Assembly (NCBI RefSeq): GCF_003150835.1 | Contig: NZ_CP029479.1 | Coordinates: 744,001 to 808,000 of the forward strand | Source: Phenylobacterium parvum | GTDB taxonomy: Bacteria; Pseudomonadota; Alphaproteobacteria; Caulobacterales; Caulobacteraceae | Length of the DNA stretch: 64,000 bases | Reading direction: 5' to 3' | In this document: positions 36,253 through 45,326 of the stretch, piece by piece | Position numbering within the stretch: the first letter of the stretch is position 1 | Layout: each line of letters opens with the position of its first letter | Position numbers and translations under genes: made by a program | The notes under the pieces: model-generated | What the model saw: only the letters and a program-made list of their open reading frames with translations | The model's database searches: none | Told to the model about the DNA's origin: nothing

Positions 36253-38049
36253 TCAGATCCTGATGTCGACGCCGGAGCGGGCGGCCATCCGCCGTCCGCT
36301 CAGGGCTTCGGTAATGTCGGAGGGGACTTCCCGGCCCGCCTCGCGCTCCGGCGCGGCGGGGGCGGGGTTGCGGCCGTCCCGGGCGTCGGCCCAGCCAGGG
36401 TTGCGGCCCTGGGAGCGGTCGCCGGCAACGTCGAAGGTCAGGCCGCCGGACAGGTTGAAGCCGGCGCTCTCGAGGCTCTTCTGCAGTTCGTCGGCGCGCC
36501 GACCGAGTTCCCCCGCAGCGTGGGCGTCCTCGAAGGTGAAGGCGGCCCGGATGCCGCCGGCGGCGTCGATCTCCAGCCGCACGTCGACGCGGCCGAGATC
36601 GCCCGGGTTGAGCTCGAGGTCGAAGCGGGTGACCCCGTCATCCAGCCGCCGCGCCATCTGCGCGGCAAGGGCCAGGACGGTCTCGGGCCCGGCCCGGGCG
36701 GGAAGGGGGGCGGGCTCAGGGCCGGCAAGATCGCTGCTTCGGGTCTCGACCGCCGGGGCGGCGCCGGAAAGGGTGGGCGCCGGGTCCGCGGCCTCGATCC
36801 GGACGGCGAGCTCATCCCGGTCGTCCGAAAGGGACCCCGGCATGTCCGCGCGGGCCTGGAGGGCTTCCACCCGGCCCTCGACGCGCGGTGCGCCCGGGAG
36901 CGGGGCGGGAGCCTGGGCCTGGGCCTGGGAGGATGTCCCAACGTCATCCGGCCGAAGGGCGGCGGGGACGTCGCCGGCGGCGGCGCCTTCACGGCGGCGG
37001 GGCGTGGCCGGCCGGGCCTCGGAGGCGCGAGCTTCAGGAACCTGGACGCCCGTCGGAAGAAGGGCGGCCTGCCGGGCGGTCTCGACGGGCGCCTGCGGCG
37101 AGGGCGACCCGGGGACCTCCGGACCGTCTGCAGCCTCAAGGGGGGGCGACGAGGCGGCCTCGGCCCGCCCCGGAAGCCTCTGGCCCGTGACGGCGATCAC
37201 GCCGGGGGCGAGCGCCAGGGCGACGGCGGCGGCGGGCGAAGGTGTGGCGGGCGAAGGTGCAACGCCACCCTGCACGGGCGCCGCCAGCGGGGCTTCGGCG
37301 CGGGCGAGGCCGCGGGGATCGGAAACCGGGACGGACCCGGTTTCAAGGCCCTCCGGGAGCTTTCCGTCCACCGGTCCCGGGACCGGCTGGAGAGGCGCCG
37401 CCGCTGCAGGGGGCGTCGTAGGCGCGATCGCCAGCGGGGCGCCGACCGGGGACATTTCGATCGGGGCCGTGCTGGTCGCGCGCGCGCTGGGCTGAGGAAT
37501 GGTCGTGGGGGGCGTCCCGGCCACTGAAGCCGCAGGGGACAGCCGCGCCGGGATCGCCGCACCCTCGCGGGGTTCGGGCTGGGACCGCGCCTCCTGCGGG
37601 CGCTGGACCGGAGGCGGCGTGAAGGCGCCGGGAATCCCCATTTCGGCGAGGCGGCTGCTGGTCTCGGGGGCAGGTTCCCGAGCGGCGCCGGCCTCAACCT
37701 CCGCCCCGGGGCCCGGCTCAATCCTGAGGGCGGCCGAGAAGGCCAGGCCCAGGCCCTCGCGGGAAACCCCCGGCAGGGGCGGCAGTTCCATCGCCAGGGC
37801 GACCGACGCTTCGACGGCGGGGAGTTCAGGAGAAGGCGGCGCAAGGTTCCCCGAAGGGAACTCGGTGGGCGTCCGCACAGACTTCAGAATGCCCGCGAGG
37901 CTCTCCAGCATGGCGGCGAAGTCGCTTCCGCCCGTGGCCTCGCCACTTACAGACGGGCCAGCCGCAGACGGGCCAGCCACCGACGGGCCTGCCGCCGGCA
38001 CGAGGCCGGTCGCAAGGGGGGCAAGGATCTGGGCGGCGTCGAGACTCAA
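36253..38049 (-). CDS. fliK: Flagellar hook-length control protein FliK
   Basis: A 598-residue Ala/Pro-rich protein read from a TTG at 38049. Most of residues 1-450 are low-complexity, with short repeats such as AGPSVAGPSAAGPSVSG near residues 20-37. The C-terminal domain has LELNPGDLGRVDVRLEID at residues 478-495, the core of the FliK type III secretion switch domain. FliK is exported and measures hook length, signalling FlhB to switch substrates. A sigma54 promoter lies about 77 bp upstream on this strand. The N-terminal sequence and start are less certain than the C-terminal domain. Confidence 0.88.
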   Translation of the reverse strand: MSLDAAQILAPLATGLVPAAGPSVAGPSAAGPSVSGEATGGSDFAAMLESLAGILKSVRTPTEFPSGNLAPPSPELPAVEASVALAMELPPLPGVSREGLGLAFSAALRIEPGPGAEVEAGAAREPAPETSSRLAEMGIPGAFTPPPVQRPQEARSQPEPREGAAIPARLSPAASVAGTPPTTIPQPSARATSTAPIEMSPVGAPLAIAPTTPPAAAAPLQPVPGPVDGKLPEGLETGSVPVSDPRGLARAEAPLAAPVQGGVAPSPATPSPAAAVALALAPGVIAVTGQRLPGRAEAASSPPLEAADGPEVPGSPSPQAPVETARQAALLPTGVQVPEARASEARPATPRRREGAAAGDVPAALRPDDVGTSSQAQAQAPAPLPGAPRVEGRVEALQARADMPGSLSDDRDELAVRIEAADPAPTLSGAAPAVETRSSDLAGPEPAPLPARAGPETVLALAAQMARRLDDGVTRFDLELNPGDLGRVDVRLEIDAAGGIRAAFTFEDAHAAGELGRRADELQKSLESAGFNLSGGLTFDVAGDRSQGRNPGWADARDGRNPAPAAPEREAGREVPSDITEALSGRRMAARSGVDIRI

Positions 38050-38125
38050 GGTGGAACAACCGGGGCCGGGTTCACCCTCCGGCGAAGGGGCGCCTGCTGC
38101 GCCTCATGACTTCGCCTCACCCGTC

Positions 38126-38140
38126 GCAACCTTCGCGCCA
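38126..38140 (-). promoter_or_regulatory. Sigma54 promoter for fliK-flgD-flgE
   Basis: On the minus strand, TGGCGCG-AAGG-TTGC matches the -24/-12 consensus TGGCACG-N4-TTGC with one change, and the GG and GC dinucleotides are exactly 10 bp apart. Transcription should start near 38114, giving a 5' leader of about 65 nt before fliK. In Caulobacter, hook genes are sigma54- and FlbD-dependent. Confidence 0.82.
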
Positions 38141-38312
38141 ACTTCGGCGAGGCCTTTCAAGAGATTGTAAAACAATAGAAAAAGTTCGCGTCCGGCGCCC
38201 ATCGATCCGGGGGAGGTGCGGTTTTTGCCGGGCGCATTCCCGCCGGGAAGGGCGAGTCCTGCCGCCCTGTCCGGCGCCGCCGGGCGGTGGGCATGGGGCG
38301 TGGGAGTCGGAC

Positions 38313-38327
38313 TGGCCCGCCTCTTGC
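38313..38327 (+). promoter_or_regulatory. Sigma54 promoter for flgK-flgL
   Basis: TGGCCCG-CCTC-TTGC keeps the essential GG-N10-GC spacing of the sigma54 -24/-12 promoter. The predicted start is near 38339, giving a leader of about 137 nt to the GTG of flgK, inside which two ftr-like repeats lie. Confidence 0.82.
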
Positions 38328-38353
38328 GACCCTGTAGATATCTCAAAGCGGCT

Positions 38354-38438
38354 GCAGAACTCGCCGCGTTGAAATGAAAGGATTTTTTCGGAGGCCTCGC
38401 GCAGGCGAAACCTGAAAAGCCCGGCAGAAATCGCCGGG
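38354..38438 (+). promoter_or_regulatory. Two ftr-like elements downstream of the flgK promoter
   Basis: GCAGAACTCGCCGCG (38354-38368) and GCAGAAATCGCCGGG (38424-38438) agree at 13 of 15 positions, 70 bp apart. The second lies in a palindrome, CCCGGCAGAAATCGCCGGG. Both are within the transcribed leader. They are candidates for FlbD-binding ftr sites that can act from downstream of sigma54 promoters, as described for Caulobacter flaN. Confidence 0.62.
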
Positions 38439-38475
38439 ACTGCGCAACGGTTGCCGGTTGAGGGGGATTATTCCC

Positions 38476-40569
38476 GTGTCACTCACCGCCGTACTGAGCA
38501 ATGCGTCGTCGGGTCTCATCGCCGCCCAGGCGGGACTGCGAACGGCCTCTGACAACATCGCCAACGTCAATACGCCCGGTTACGTCCGCAAGGCGATCGA
38601 CCAGACCCACCGGATCATCGGCGGGGTCGGCGCCGGAACGGAGATCAGCGGCGTCCACCGCATCGTCGACCAGTTCCTGGTGTCCGCAGGCCTGAGCGCC
38701 ACGGCGACGGCCAGCCGCTGGGATCAGGTCGCCCGCGGGCTGGACAACGCCCAGAGCCTCTTCGGCGACCCCACTTCCGACACGGGCTATTTCGCCTCCC
38801 TTGACCGGGTCTGGACCACCTTCGAGGCCGCCGCCCAGAACCCGACATCGGGAATCCTGCGCACGCAGTCGGTGTCTGCGGTCGAGGACTTCTTCAACCA
38901 GACCTCCCGGATCAACAGCCAGCTCCGCCAGATGGTGGCGTCCTCGGACGCCAAGGCGATCACCACCACCCAGGACATCAACGACCTTCTCTCCCAGATC
39001 GCCCGCCTGAACACGGACATCAGCCGGGCCTCGGTGGGCTCGGGCGACGCCACGGGCGCCGAGAACGTGCAGTCGGGACTGATCGAGAAACTCGCGACCC
39101 TGCTGGACATCCAGGTCGCCTCCCGGTCGGCCGGGGGCGTCACGATCCGCTCGTCGGAAGGCTTCGAGCTGGTCGGCGATGTCCCGGCCAACCTGGTCTA
39201 CCGCTCCACGGACTCCACGCCCGGCTACCTCGCCGTCCAGTACCCGACCGGGGCTGAGCAGCCGATCACGGTGACCGGCGGGGAGATGCGGGCCCTGATG
39301 GACCTGCGCGACGGAAGCCTGCCGGGCCTGATGGAGCAGTTGGGCGAGTTCGCGAACCGGGCGGCCGAGCGCCTCAACGCCGCCCACAACGCCTCCAGCG
39401 CGGCCCCGGCGCGGGCCCTCCTGGAAGGACGCGACACCGGCCTTGACCTGCCGGCAGCGGTGGGCGGCTTCACCGGCTCCACGACCCTTGCGGTGGCCAA
39501 CGCCTCCGGGGTGCTCCAGCGCCGGGTGGATATCGATTTCGACGCCGGGACGATGAGCGTCGACGGGGGCCCGTCCACGGCCTTCACCCCCGCCAACTTC
39601 CTGGCCAGTCTCAACACCGCCCTGGGCGCCTTCGGTACGGCTTCCTTCTCCAACCGGGCCCTGACCCTCCAGGCGACAGCGCCCAACGGCCTGGCCTTCG
39701 ATGAGGGGACATCCCAGAAGGCCGGGCGGGGCTTCTCCCACTACTTTGGCCTCAACGACCTGGTCCGAAGCTCGGGTCAGACGGCCTACGAGACCGGGCT
39801 CAGGGCCACGGACCCGCACGGGTTCACCGCCGGCGACACCCTGACCCTGCGCATGACCCAGTCGGACGGGCGCCCAATCCGCGACGTCGCGGTGGCGGTC
39901 CCTGCGGCGGCGACGATGCAGGACCTGGTCAACGCCCTGAACGCCAACAGCACCGGGGTGGGCCTAGTCGGCGCCTTCGCCCTGGACGCCCAGGGCCAGC
40001 TGGCGTTCTCGCCCAGCACCAACCCCCCGGTATCGCTGTCGGTGGTCTCCGACCTGACCAGCCGCGGGGCCGGCGGTCCCTCGATCAGCGCCCTCTTCGG
40101 TCTCGGGACCGTCGAGCGCGGCTCGCGGGCCGACCGGCTCACGGTCGACACCCGGATCGTCCAGGACCCGAACAAGCTGGCCCTGTCGCGGCTGGACCTC
40201 TCGGTCGCCGCTGGCCAGCCCGCCATCCGGCCCGGGGATGGGTCCGGCGCAAGGGCCCTGGCGGCGGCGGGGGAAACCCGCACGGCCTTCGACCCTGTCG
40301 GAACCCTCGGGGCCCTGACGGTCTCGCTCAGCGACTACGCCTCGCAGTTCAGCGCCGCGGTCGGCCGGCAGGCCGAGGCCGCCGAGAGCCGAAGGCTGAC
40401 GACCCAGGCGGTGTCCGGCGAGGTCGCCGCCCGTCGCCAGTCCGTCGAAGGCGTCAACATCGACGAGGAACTCGTCCGACTCACCACTTACCAGCAGGCG
40501 TTCAACGCCTCGGCCCGCATGATCCAGGCGGCCAAGGAACTGTTCGACGTCCTCACGAACATCATCTGA
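38476..40569 (+). CDS. flgK: Flagellar hook-associated protein FlgK (HAP1)
   Basis: The GTG at 38476 follows GAGGGGG and gives 697 residues. The N-terminus SLTAVLSNASSGLIAAQAGLRTASDNIANVNTPGYVRK is a typical D0/D1 axial-protein sequence. The C-terminus GVNIDEELVRLTTYQQAFNASARMIQAAKELFDVLTNII matches FlgK. The variable domain in between is large. FlgK forms the first junction between hook and filament. It is followed 11 bp later by flgL on the same strand and reads from the divergent sigma54 region. Confidence 0.95.
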   Translation: MSLTAVLSNASSGLIAAQAGLRTASDNIANVNTPGYVRKAIDQTHRIIGGVGAGTEISGVHRIVDQFLVSAGLSATATASRWDQVARGLDNAQSLFGDPTSDTGYFASLDRVWTTFEAAAQNPTSGILRTQSVSAVEDFFNQTSRINSQLRQMVASSDAKAITTTQDINDLLSQIARLNTDISRASVGSGDATGAENVQSGLIEKLATLLDIQVASRSAGGVTIRSSEGFELVGDVPANLVYRSTDSTPGYLAVQYPTGAEQPITVTGGEMRALMDLRDGSLPGLMEQLGEFANRAAERLNAAHNASSAAPARALLEGRDTGLDLPAAVGGFTGSTTLAVANASGVLQRRVDIDFDAGTMSVDGGPSTAFTPANFLASLNTALGAFGTASFSNRALTLQATAPNGLAFDEGTSQKAGRGFSHYFGLNDLVRSSGQTAYETGLRATDPHGFTAGDTLTLRMTQSDGRPIRDVAVAVPAAATMQDLVNALNANSTGVGLVGAFALDAQGQLAFSPSTNPPVSLSVVSDLTSRGAGGPSISALFGLGTVERGSRADRLTVDTRIVQDPNKLALSRLDLSVAAGQPAIRPGDGSGARALAAAGETRTAFDPVGTLGALTVSLSDYASQFSAAVGRQAEAAESRRLTTQAVSGEVAARRQSVEGVNIDEELVRLTTYQQAFNASARMIQAAKELFDVLTNII

Positions 40570-40580
40570 GGAGGCCCTGA

Positions 40581-41510
40581 ATGACCCGGGTATCCACGAG
40601 CGGCAACTACAGCTCCGTCCTGACCAACCTCATGTCGGCCCAGCAGCGGCAGATGGAGGCGAGCGACCAGCTCAGTTCAGGCAAGATCGGCACGGACCTG
40701 AAGGCCTTCTCCCGCAACGCCCAGGTCCTGACGGCCATGCAGACCCTGAACACCCGGCTGACCGGCTTCACGGAACAGAACGCCTTCACCTCCAACCGCC
40801 TGGAGATGCAGGACCTGGCCCTCAACAAGGCGGCGGAGGCGGCGCGCATGACCCGCGACGCCCTGTCCAACGCCCTCGCCGCCGACCGAGCCGACGCCCT
40901 GATCACCGAGCTGAAGGGGCAGTTCGCGAACGCCGTGGGGGCGCTCAACACCCGTCACGCCGGGAAGTACCTGTTCGCCGGGGGCCAGGTGGACACCCCG
41001 CCGGTCTCCGCCAGGCAGCTGTCGGACCTGACCCTCTCGCCGACCGCCGTGGCGGACTCCTTCCACAACGACGACTACATCGACAAGGCCCGGGTGGATG
41101 AGACCACCACCCTGGAGATCGGCCAGCTGGCGGACGACCTGGGCACGCCTATGTTCAACGCCTTCCGTGACCTGCAGGCCTTTGAGGAAGGCGCAAACGG
41201 TCCCTTCACGGGCAAGCTCACCGCCGCCCAGCGGACCTTCCTGCAGAGCCAGATCGCGGTCTGGGAAACGGTGCAGGGCGACCTGACCACCGCCGCCGCC
41301 CGAAACGGGACGGTCCAGGGCCAGCTGGAGTCGGTCAAGCGCGGCCTGACCGCCCGCCAGAACACGGTCGCCGGAATGATCGGCGATGTGTCGGACGCCG
41401 ACATGGCCAAGGCCGCCACGGCCCTGACCCAGGCGCAACAGGCGGTGCAGGCCTCGTCCCAGGTCTTCCTGTCCCTGAAGAACGTTTCCCTGCTGAACGT
41501 CCTCCAGTAG
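40581..41510 (+). CDS. flgL: Flagellar hook-associated protein FlgL (HAP3)
   Basis: A 309-residue protein of the flagellin superfamily. The N-terminus has RVSTSGNYSSVLTNLMSAQQRQMEASDQLSSGKIGTDLKAFSRNAQVLTAMQTL. The C-terminus has DMAKAATALTQAQQAVQASSQVFLSLKNVSLLNVLQ, the coiled D0 region. It forms the second hook-filament junction together with FlgK. Eleven bases separate it from flgK, so the pair is co-transcribed. Flagellin genes themselves are not in the window. Confidence 0.95.
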   Translation: MTRVSTSGNYSSVLTNLMSAQQRQMEASDQLSSGKIGTDLKAFSRNAQVLTAMQTLNTRLTGFTEQNAFTSNRLEMQDLALNKAAEAARMTRDALSNALAADRADALITELKGQFANAVGALNTRHAGKYLFAGGQVDTPPVSARQLSDLTLSPTAVADSFHNDDYIDKARVDETTTLEIGQLADDLGTPMFNAFRDLQAFEEGANGPFTGKLTAAQRTFLQSQIAVWETVQGDLTTAAARNGTVQGQLESVKRGLTARQNTVAGMIGDVSDADMAKAATALTQAQQAVQASSQVFLSLKNVSLLNVLQ

Positions 41511-41552
41511 GGGCGGCTCGCAAATGGCGCCGTGCGGGACTAGATAGGCGCC

Positions 41553-42713
41553 ATGACCGGCGCCCTGCTTTCCGACCGACTTGTGGAGGCGACCCGCCAG
41601 GCCGTGGGCCTGCCGGCGGGCGCGCGGGTGCTTGCCGCCATGTCGGGCGGGGTGGATTCCACCGTGACCGCCGCCCTCCTCGCCCGGGCCGGTTACGACG
41701 TCTTTGGGGTGACCCTTCAACTCTATGACCACGGGGCCGCCATACAGCGGAAGGGCGCCTGCTGCGCCGGCCAGGACATCCACGACGCCCGCACAGCGGC
41801 GGAGGCCCTGGGCATCCCGCACTACGTCCTCGACTATGAGAGCCGCTTCCGCCAGCAGGTGATCGACGACTTCGCCGACGCCTACCTGCGCGGCGAGACG
41901 CCGGTGCCGTGCATTCGCTGCAACCAGACCGTCAAGTTCCGGGACCTGGTGGACACGGCCCGGGACCTGGGCGCCGCGGCCATGGCCACTGGCCATTATG
42001 TCCGGCGGGGAGAGGGGGATTCACGTCCCCAGCTCCGGCGCGCCGTCGATCCGGCCCGGGACCAGTCCTACTTCCTCTTCGCCACGACCCGCGACCAGCT
42101 GGACTATTTGCGCTTCCCCCTGGGCGGCCTGCCCAAGGCCGAGGTCCGAGCCCTGGCGACGGAGCTGGGCCTGGCCGTGGCGGACAAGCCGGACAGCCAG
42201 GACATCTGCTTCGTGCCCGAAGGGCGCTACACCACGGTGATCGACCGCCTGAGACCCCAGGGCGCCGAGCCTGGCGACATCGTCCACCTGGATGGCCGCG
42301 TGCTGGGCCGGCATGAGGGCGTGACCCGTTACACCATCGGCCAGAGGCGCGGCCTCAGCGTGGCCGTAGGCGACCCCCTGTATGTCGTTGGCATAGACGC
42401 CGAAACCCGTCAGGTCCGGGTCGGCCCCCGCGAGGCCCTGGCCACCCGCGCAGTCGCCCTGAAGGAGACCAATTGGCTCGGCGACGAGATCGGGCTGGAG
42501 GCGGCGGCGTCCCTTGGGCGCCCGGTGCTGGCGCGGGTTCGCTCGACCGCCGAACCGGTCGCCGCGCGCCTGGGCCTGGAGGCGGGAGAGGCGCGCGTGA
42601 TCTTCGAGACGCCGGAATACGGGGTCTCGCCGGGCCAGGCCTGCGTGCTCTACGCGCCCGAGGACCCCGACAGGGTCCTCGGCGGCGGCTTCATTGCGTC
42701 GGCGCTGAAGTAA
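41553..42713 (+). CDS. mnmA: tRNA-specific 2-thiouridylase MnmA
   Basis: A 386-residue enzyme with the ATP pyrophosphatase P-loop SGGVDST at residues 31-37. The catalytic Cys pair is Cys120 (PVPCIRCN) with a second Cys in [10 protein letters not shown], typical of MnmA. It makes 2-thiouridine at position 34 of tRNAs for Lys, Glu and Gln, using sulfur delivered from a desulfurase. The ATG at 41553 is close to the end of flgL but the gene is unrelated to motility. Its 3' end overlaps the convergent SOUL gene by 23 bp. Confidence 0.97.
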   Translation: MTGALLSDRLVEATRQAVGLPAGARVLAAMSGGVDSTVTAALLARAGYDVFGVTLQLYDHGAAIQRKGACCAGQDIHDARTAAEALGIPHYVLDYESRFRQQVIDDFADAYLRGETPVPCIRCNQTVKFRDLVDTARDLGAAAMATGHYVRRGEGDSRPQLRRAVDPARDQSYFLFATTRDQLDYLRFPLGGLPKAEVRALATELGLAVADKPDSQDICFVPEGRYTTVIDRLRPQGAEPGDIVHLDGRVLGRHEGVTRYTIGQRRGLSVAVGDPLYVVGIDAETRQVRVGPREALATRAVALKETNWLGDEIGLEAAASLGRPVLARVRSTAEPVAARLGLEAGEARVIFETPEYGVSPGQACVLYAPEDPDRVLGGGFIASALK

Positions 42714-43398
42714 CCGCTTCCACAGGCCGGGCGACCTCGTTGCGCCTCAGGAAGGGCACGGTCCAGGGCGGGTCGTAGTACCAGGTCACGGGCTCGCCCG
42801 AAGCCCGCCATGCCGACCCGGCCAGGGAGGCGTCCAGGGCCTTCTCGTGTCGGGCGACGGCGTCGGCCTTGCCGAGTCCGGAGAACCTCACCACGGCGAA
42901 GGTGCGGGCCGGGATCTCGACCAGGCGCACCCTCGGGTCATTGGGCTGGGGCAGGGTGGCCATCGTGTACTTCGAGGGCATGATGAACTGGATCGACCAG
43001 GTTTCTGCGCCCGCAGGCTGCTGGACCACCGGGGAGGTCATGGCGATGGACTCGCTGCGGCCCGCCCGGGCCTGGACCACGGGGGCGGTCATGGCGATGG
43101 ACTGCGAGCCGCCCGCCGCTTCACGGCCCTGCACGACCGGGGCGGTCATGGCCACCGAGGCCTTGGCCGTATTGTCGCCGAAGATGTACCCGGCCACGCG
43201 CCGGAAGCCCTCGTTCCGGGCGGTTTCCACGGGACCCTCCACCACCGCTTCCGCGGCGATCTGGGGCGCGTAGCGCCGGATCTCGGCCTCGCCGACCCGG
43301 CCCACGACCTCGTAGGGGGGCTGTTCGGTCCCCGCCCGGATGCCGACCAGTTGGCCCACCCCGGCCAGGAGGGTGATCAGGATCTCGCCAAGGCCCAT
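42691..43398 (-). CDS. SOUL-domain haem-binding-like protein with MTAPV repeats
   Basis: The ATG at 43398 has a GAGAAGAG ribosome-binding site and gives 235 residues. An N-terminal hydrophobic segment (about 4-20) probably anchors or exports it. The SOUL domain starts at [24 protein letters not shown]. Its characteristic MTAPVVQ motif is present three times in a row, [18 protein letters not shown] and [13 protein letters not shown] proteins include haem-binding proteins; haem binding here is not shown. It overlaps the 3' end of convergent mnmA. Confidence 0.88.
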   Translation of the reverse strand: MGLGEILITLLAGVGQLVGIRAGTEQPPYEVVGRVGEAEIRRYAPQIAAEAVVEGPVETARNEGFRRVAGYIFGDNTAKASVAMTAPVVQGREAAGGSQSIAMTAPVVQARAGRSESIAMTSPVVQQPAGAETWSIQFIMPSKYTMATLPQPNDPRVRLVEIPARTFAVVRFSGLGKADAVARHEKALDASLAGSAWRASGEPVTWYYDPPWTVPFLRRNEVARPVEAVTSAPTQ

Positions 43399-43496
43399 GG
43401 CTCTTCTCCGGTTGCGAGGGACCAGTATGGGGCGCCCCGCGCCAGGAGCCAAACCGGGGCGTTCCCGCGCCCTCCCGGCGGTTGTATGAAGGCGGC

Positions 43497-44687
43497 ATGA
43501 CCCAGACCTCTGATCCCGTCGTCATCGCCGCCTACGCCCGCACGCCCATGGGCGGCTTCCAGGGCGTCCTGTCCGCCGCCAAGGCCACCGACCTGGGCGC
43601 CGCCGCCGTACGCGCCGCGGTCGCGCGCTCAGGCGTCGACCCCGCGGGCGTCGAGCAGATCTACATGGGCTGCGTCCTGCCCGGCGGACTGGGCCAGGCG
43701 CCGGCTCGCCAGGCGGCCCTCGGGGCGGGGCTGTCCCAGGCCTGCCAGGCGACCACCGTGAACAAGATGTGCGGCTCCGGCATGCAGGCGGCCATCCTGG
43801 CCCACGACGCCCTGGCGGCTGGCTCCGCGGACATCATCGTCGCCGGCGGCATGGAGAGCATGACCAACGCCCCCTACCTGCTGGCCAAGCACCGGGGCGG
43901 CGCCCGCATTGGCCACGACGTGGTCTCTGACTCCATGTACCTCGACGGCCTGGAGGACGCCTACGAGCCGGGCCGCCTCATGGGATCCTTCGCCGAGGAG
44001 ACCGCCCGGGCCCACCAGGTCAGCCGCGAGGCCATGGACGCCTACGCGATCCGATCCCTGGAGCGCGCCCGGGCCGCCCAGGCCTCGGGCGCCTTCGACC
44101 GCGAGATCGTCGCGGTGGAGATCGCCGGGCGGAAGGGCCCGGAGACGGTCAGCGCGGACGAGCAGCCCGGGCGCGCTGATCCGGCCCGCATCCCGACCCT
44201 GAAGCCGGCCTTCGCCAAGGACGGCGCCATCACCGCCGCCAACGCCAGCTCGATCTCCGACGGGGCGGCGGCCCTGGTCCTGACCCGGGCCTCCGTCGCC
44301 GAGCGGCTGGGCCTCAGCCCCGTCGCCCGGATCGTCGCCCACGCCGCCCACGCCCAGGAACCGGCGAAGTTCGCCACCGCCCCCGGGCCCGCCCTGCGCC
44401 GGGCCTTGGACCGCGCGGGCTGGACCGCCGGCCAGGTGGACCTGTTCGAGGTCAACGAGGCCTTCGCCGTCGTGGCCATGCTGGCCGCCCGGGAGCTCGA
44501 CATCCCGGACGAGAAGCTGAACGTCAACGGCGGCGCCTGCGCCCTGGGCCATCCCATCGGCGCCTCAGGCGCCCGGATCCTCGCCACCCTGGTCGCGGCC
44601 CTGCAGGCGCGCGGCGGCCGTCGTGGCCTGGCCAGCCTCTGCATCGGCGGCGGCGAGGCGACCGCGATGGCGGTGGAGTTGTTCTGA
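43497..44687 (+). CDS. Acetyl-CoA C-acetyltransferase (thiolase)
   Basis: A 396-residue thiolase beginning MTQTSDPVVIAAYARTPMGGFQG. The acylated active-site Cys92 is in NKMCGSGMQA, and the later motifs are NEAFAVV, GHPIGASGARI and LCIGGGEA (second Cys). It condenses or cleaves acetoacetyl-CoA type thioesters, feeding polyhydroxybutyrate, mevalonate-type or fatty-acid metabolism. GAAGG lies 5 bp before ATG 43497. The gene is followed by palindromic repeats and has no operon partner. Confidence 0.95.
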   Translation: MTQTSDPVVIAAYARTPMGGFQGVLSAAKATDLGAAAVRAAVARSGVDPAGVEQIYMGCVLPGGLGQAPARQAALGAGLSQACQATTVNKMCGSGMQAAILAHDALAAGSADIIVAGGMESMTNAPYLLAKHRGGARIGHDVVSDSMYLDGLEDAYEPGRLMGSFAEETARAHQVSREAMDAYAIRSLERARAAQASGAFDREIVAVEIAGRKGPETVSADEQPGRADPARIPTLKPAFAKDGAITAANASSISDGAAALVLTRASVAERLGLSPVARIVAHAAHAQEPAKFATAPGPALRRALDRAGWTAGQVDLFEVNEAFAVVAMLAARELDIPDEKLNVNGGACALGHPIGASGARILATLVAALQARGGRRGLASLCIGGGEATAMAVELF

Positions 44688-44725
44688 GCCGCGGGTTCAG
44701 CTTCGCAAGGTTCGGCTGAGCCGCC

Positions 44726-45000
44726 GTTGACCCCCTCAGTCAGCTTCGCTGACAGCTCCCCCTTGGGGGAGCAATTGCGTACTCATTCCTCCCCCCAGGG
44801 GGAGGTGGCGCGCGCAGCGCGGCGGAGGGGGTCTGTGGCGACCAGGATTGCCCCCTCACCGACCTTCGGTCGGAGTTCTCCCTCGGGGGAGCAATTGCGT
44901 TCTAATTCCTCCCCCCAGGGGGAGGTGGCGCGCGAAGCGCGTCGGAGGGGGTCAGCTGAGCCGCCAGTGAGCCCTTCAGCCGGCTTCGCCGGCAGGTCCG
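44726..45000. repeat. Two palindromic repeats and a partial third
   Basis: The 360-bp gap after the thiolase gene holds one copy at about 44726-44834, a second at about 44848-44954, and a third half near 44963-45000 (AGCCGGCTTCGCCGGC). The units have B-A order with the usual GCTCCCCCTTGGGGGAGC and CCCCCAGGGGGAGG hairpins; the stem GCTTCGCTGACAGC and GACCTTCGGTC variants differ but stay paired. Unlike the others this locus is between genes on the same strand. The rest of the gap shows no gene. Confidence 0.88.
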
Positions 45001-45047
45001 AAGGGGACTGGATGCGCCGGGCGAAGAACTGCTCTAGTCTTCATCCC

Positions 45048-45317
45048 ATGACCAGCGCTCTCAAGGACACCGGGGCCCGGTTCGAGATGGTCGAACAGGG
45101 TCTGACCTCCTTCGCCGACTACAGGCGCGCGGGCGACCGCGTCATCATCGACCATGTGGAGAGCCCGCCCGCCCTTCGCGGGACCGGCGCCTCGGGCCGG
45201 CTGATGGAGGCCCTGTCGGCGGACATCCACTCGCGCGGCCTGAAGATCACCCCTGTATGCGGCTATGCGGCGGCCTGGCTTCGGAAGAGCGCCGCCTACC
45301 GGGGCCTGCTCGACTGA
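45048..45317 (+). CDS. Small GNAT-type N-acetyltransferase
   Basis: An 89-residue protein of the short Gcn5-related group (YidJ-like). The core LTSFADYRRAGDRVIIDHVESPPALRGTGASGRLMEALSADI and LKITPVCGYAAAWLRK segments show the acetyl-CoA-binding beta-alpha-beta pattern with RGTGAS in place of the usual Q/RxxGxG/A. Substrate unknown. It is downstream of palindromic repeats and upstream of the convergent uvrB gene, which ends 9 bp later. Confidence 0.85.
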   Translation: MTSALKDTGARFEMVEQGLTSFADYRRAGDRVIIDHVESPPALRGTGASGRLMEALSADIHSRGLKITPVCGYAAAWLRKSAAYRGLLD

Positions 45318-45326
45318 GACCCGGCC

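Larger units (their letters stand above)
38050..38475. promoter_or_regulatory. 426-bp divergent flagellar regulatory region
   Basis: The gap between fliK and flgK contains two facing sigma54-type promoters, an AT-rich segment between them near 38161-38185 that could bind IHF, and two repeated elements downstream of the flgK promoter. The plan resembles the divergent flaN/flbG region described in Caulobacter crescentus. In that region a sigma54 promoter and downstream ftr elements are used for both directions. No gene was recognised in this gap. Confidence 0.8.

Noticed and set aside
38479..39819. Long minus-strand open frame inside flgK
   Set aside because: flgK has conserved N- and C-terminal axial-protein domains; the antisense frame has none.
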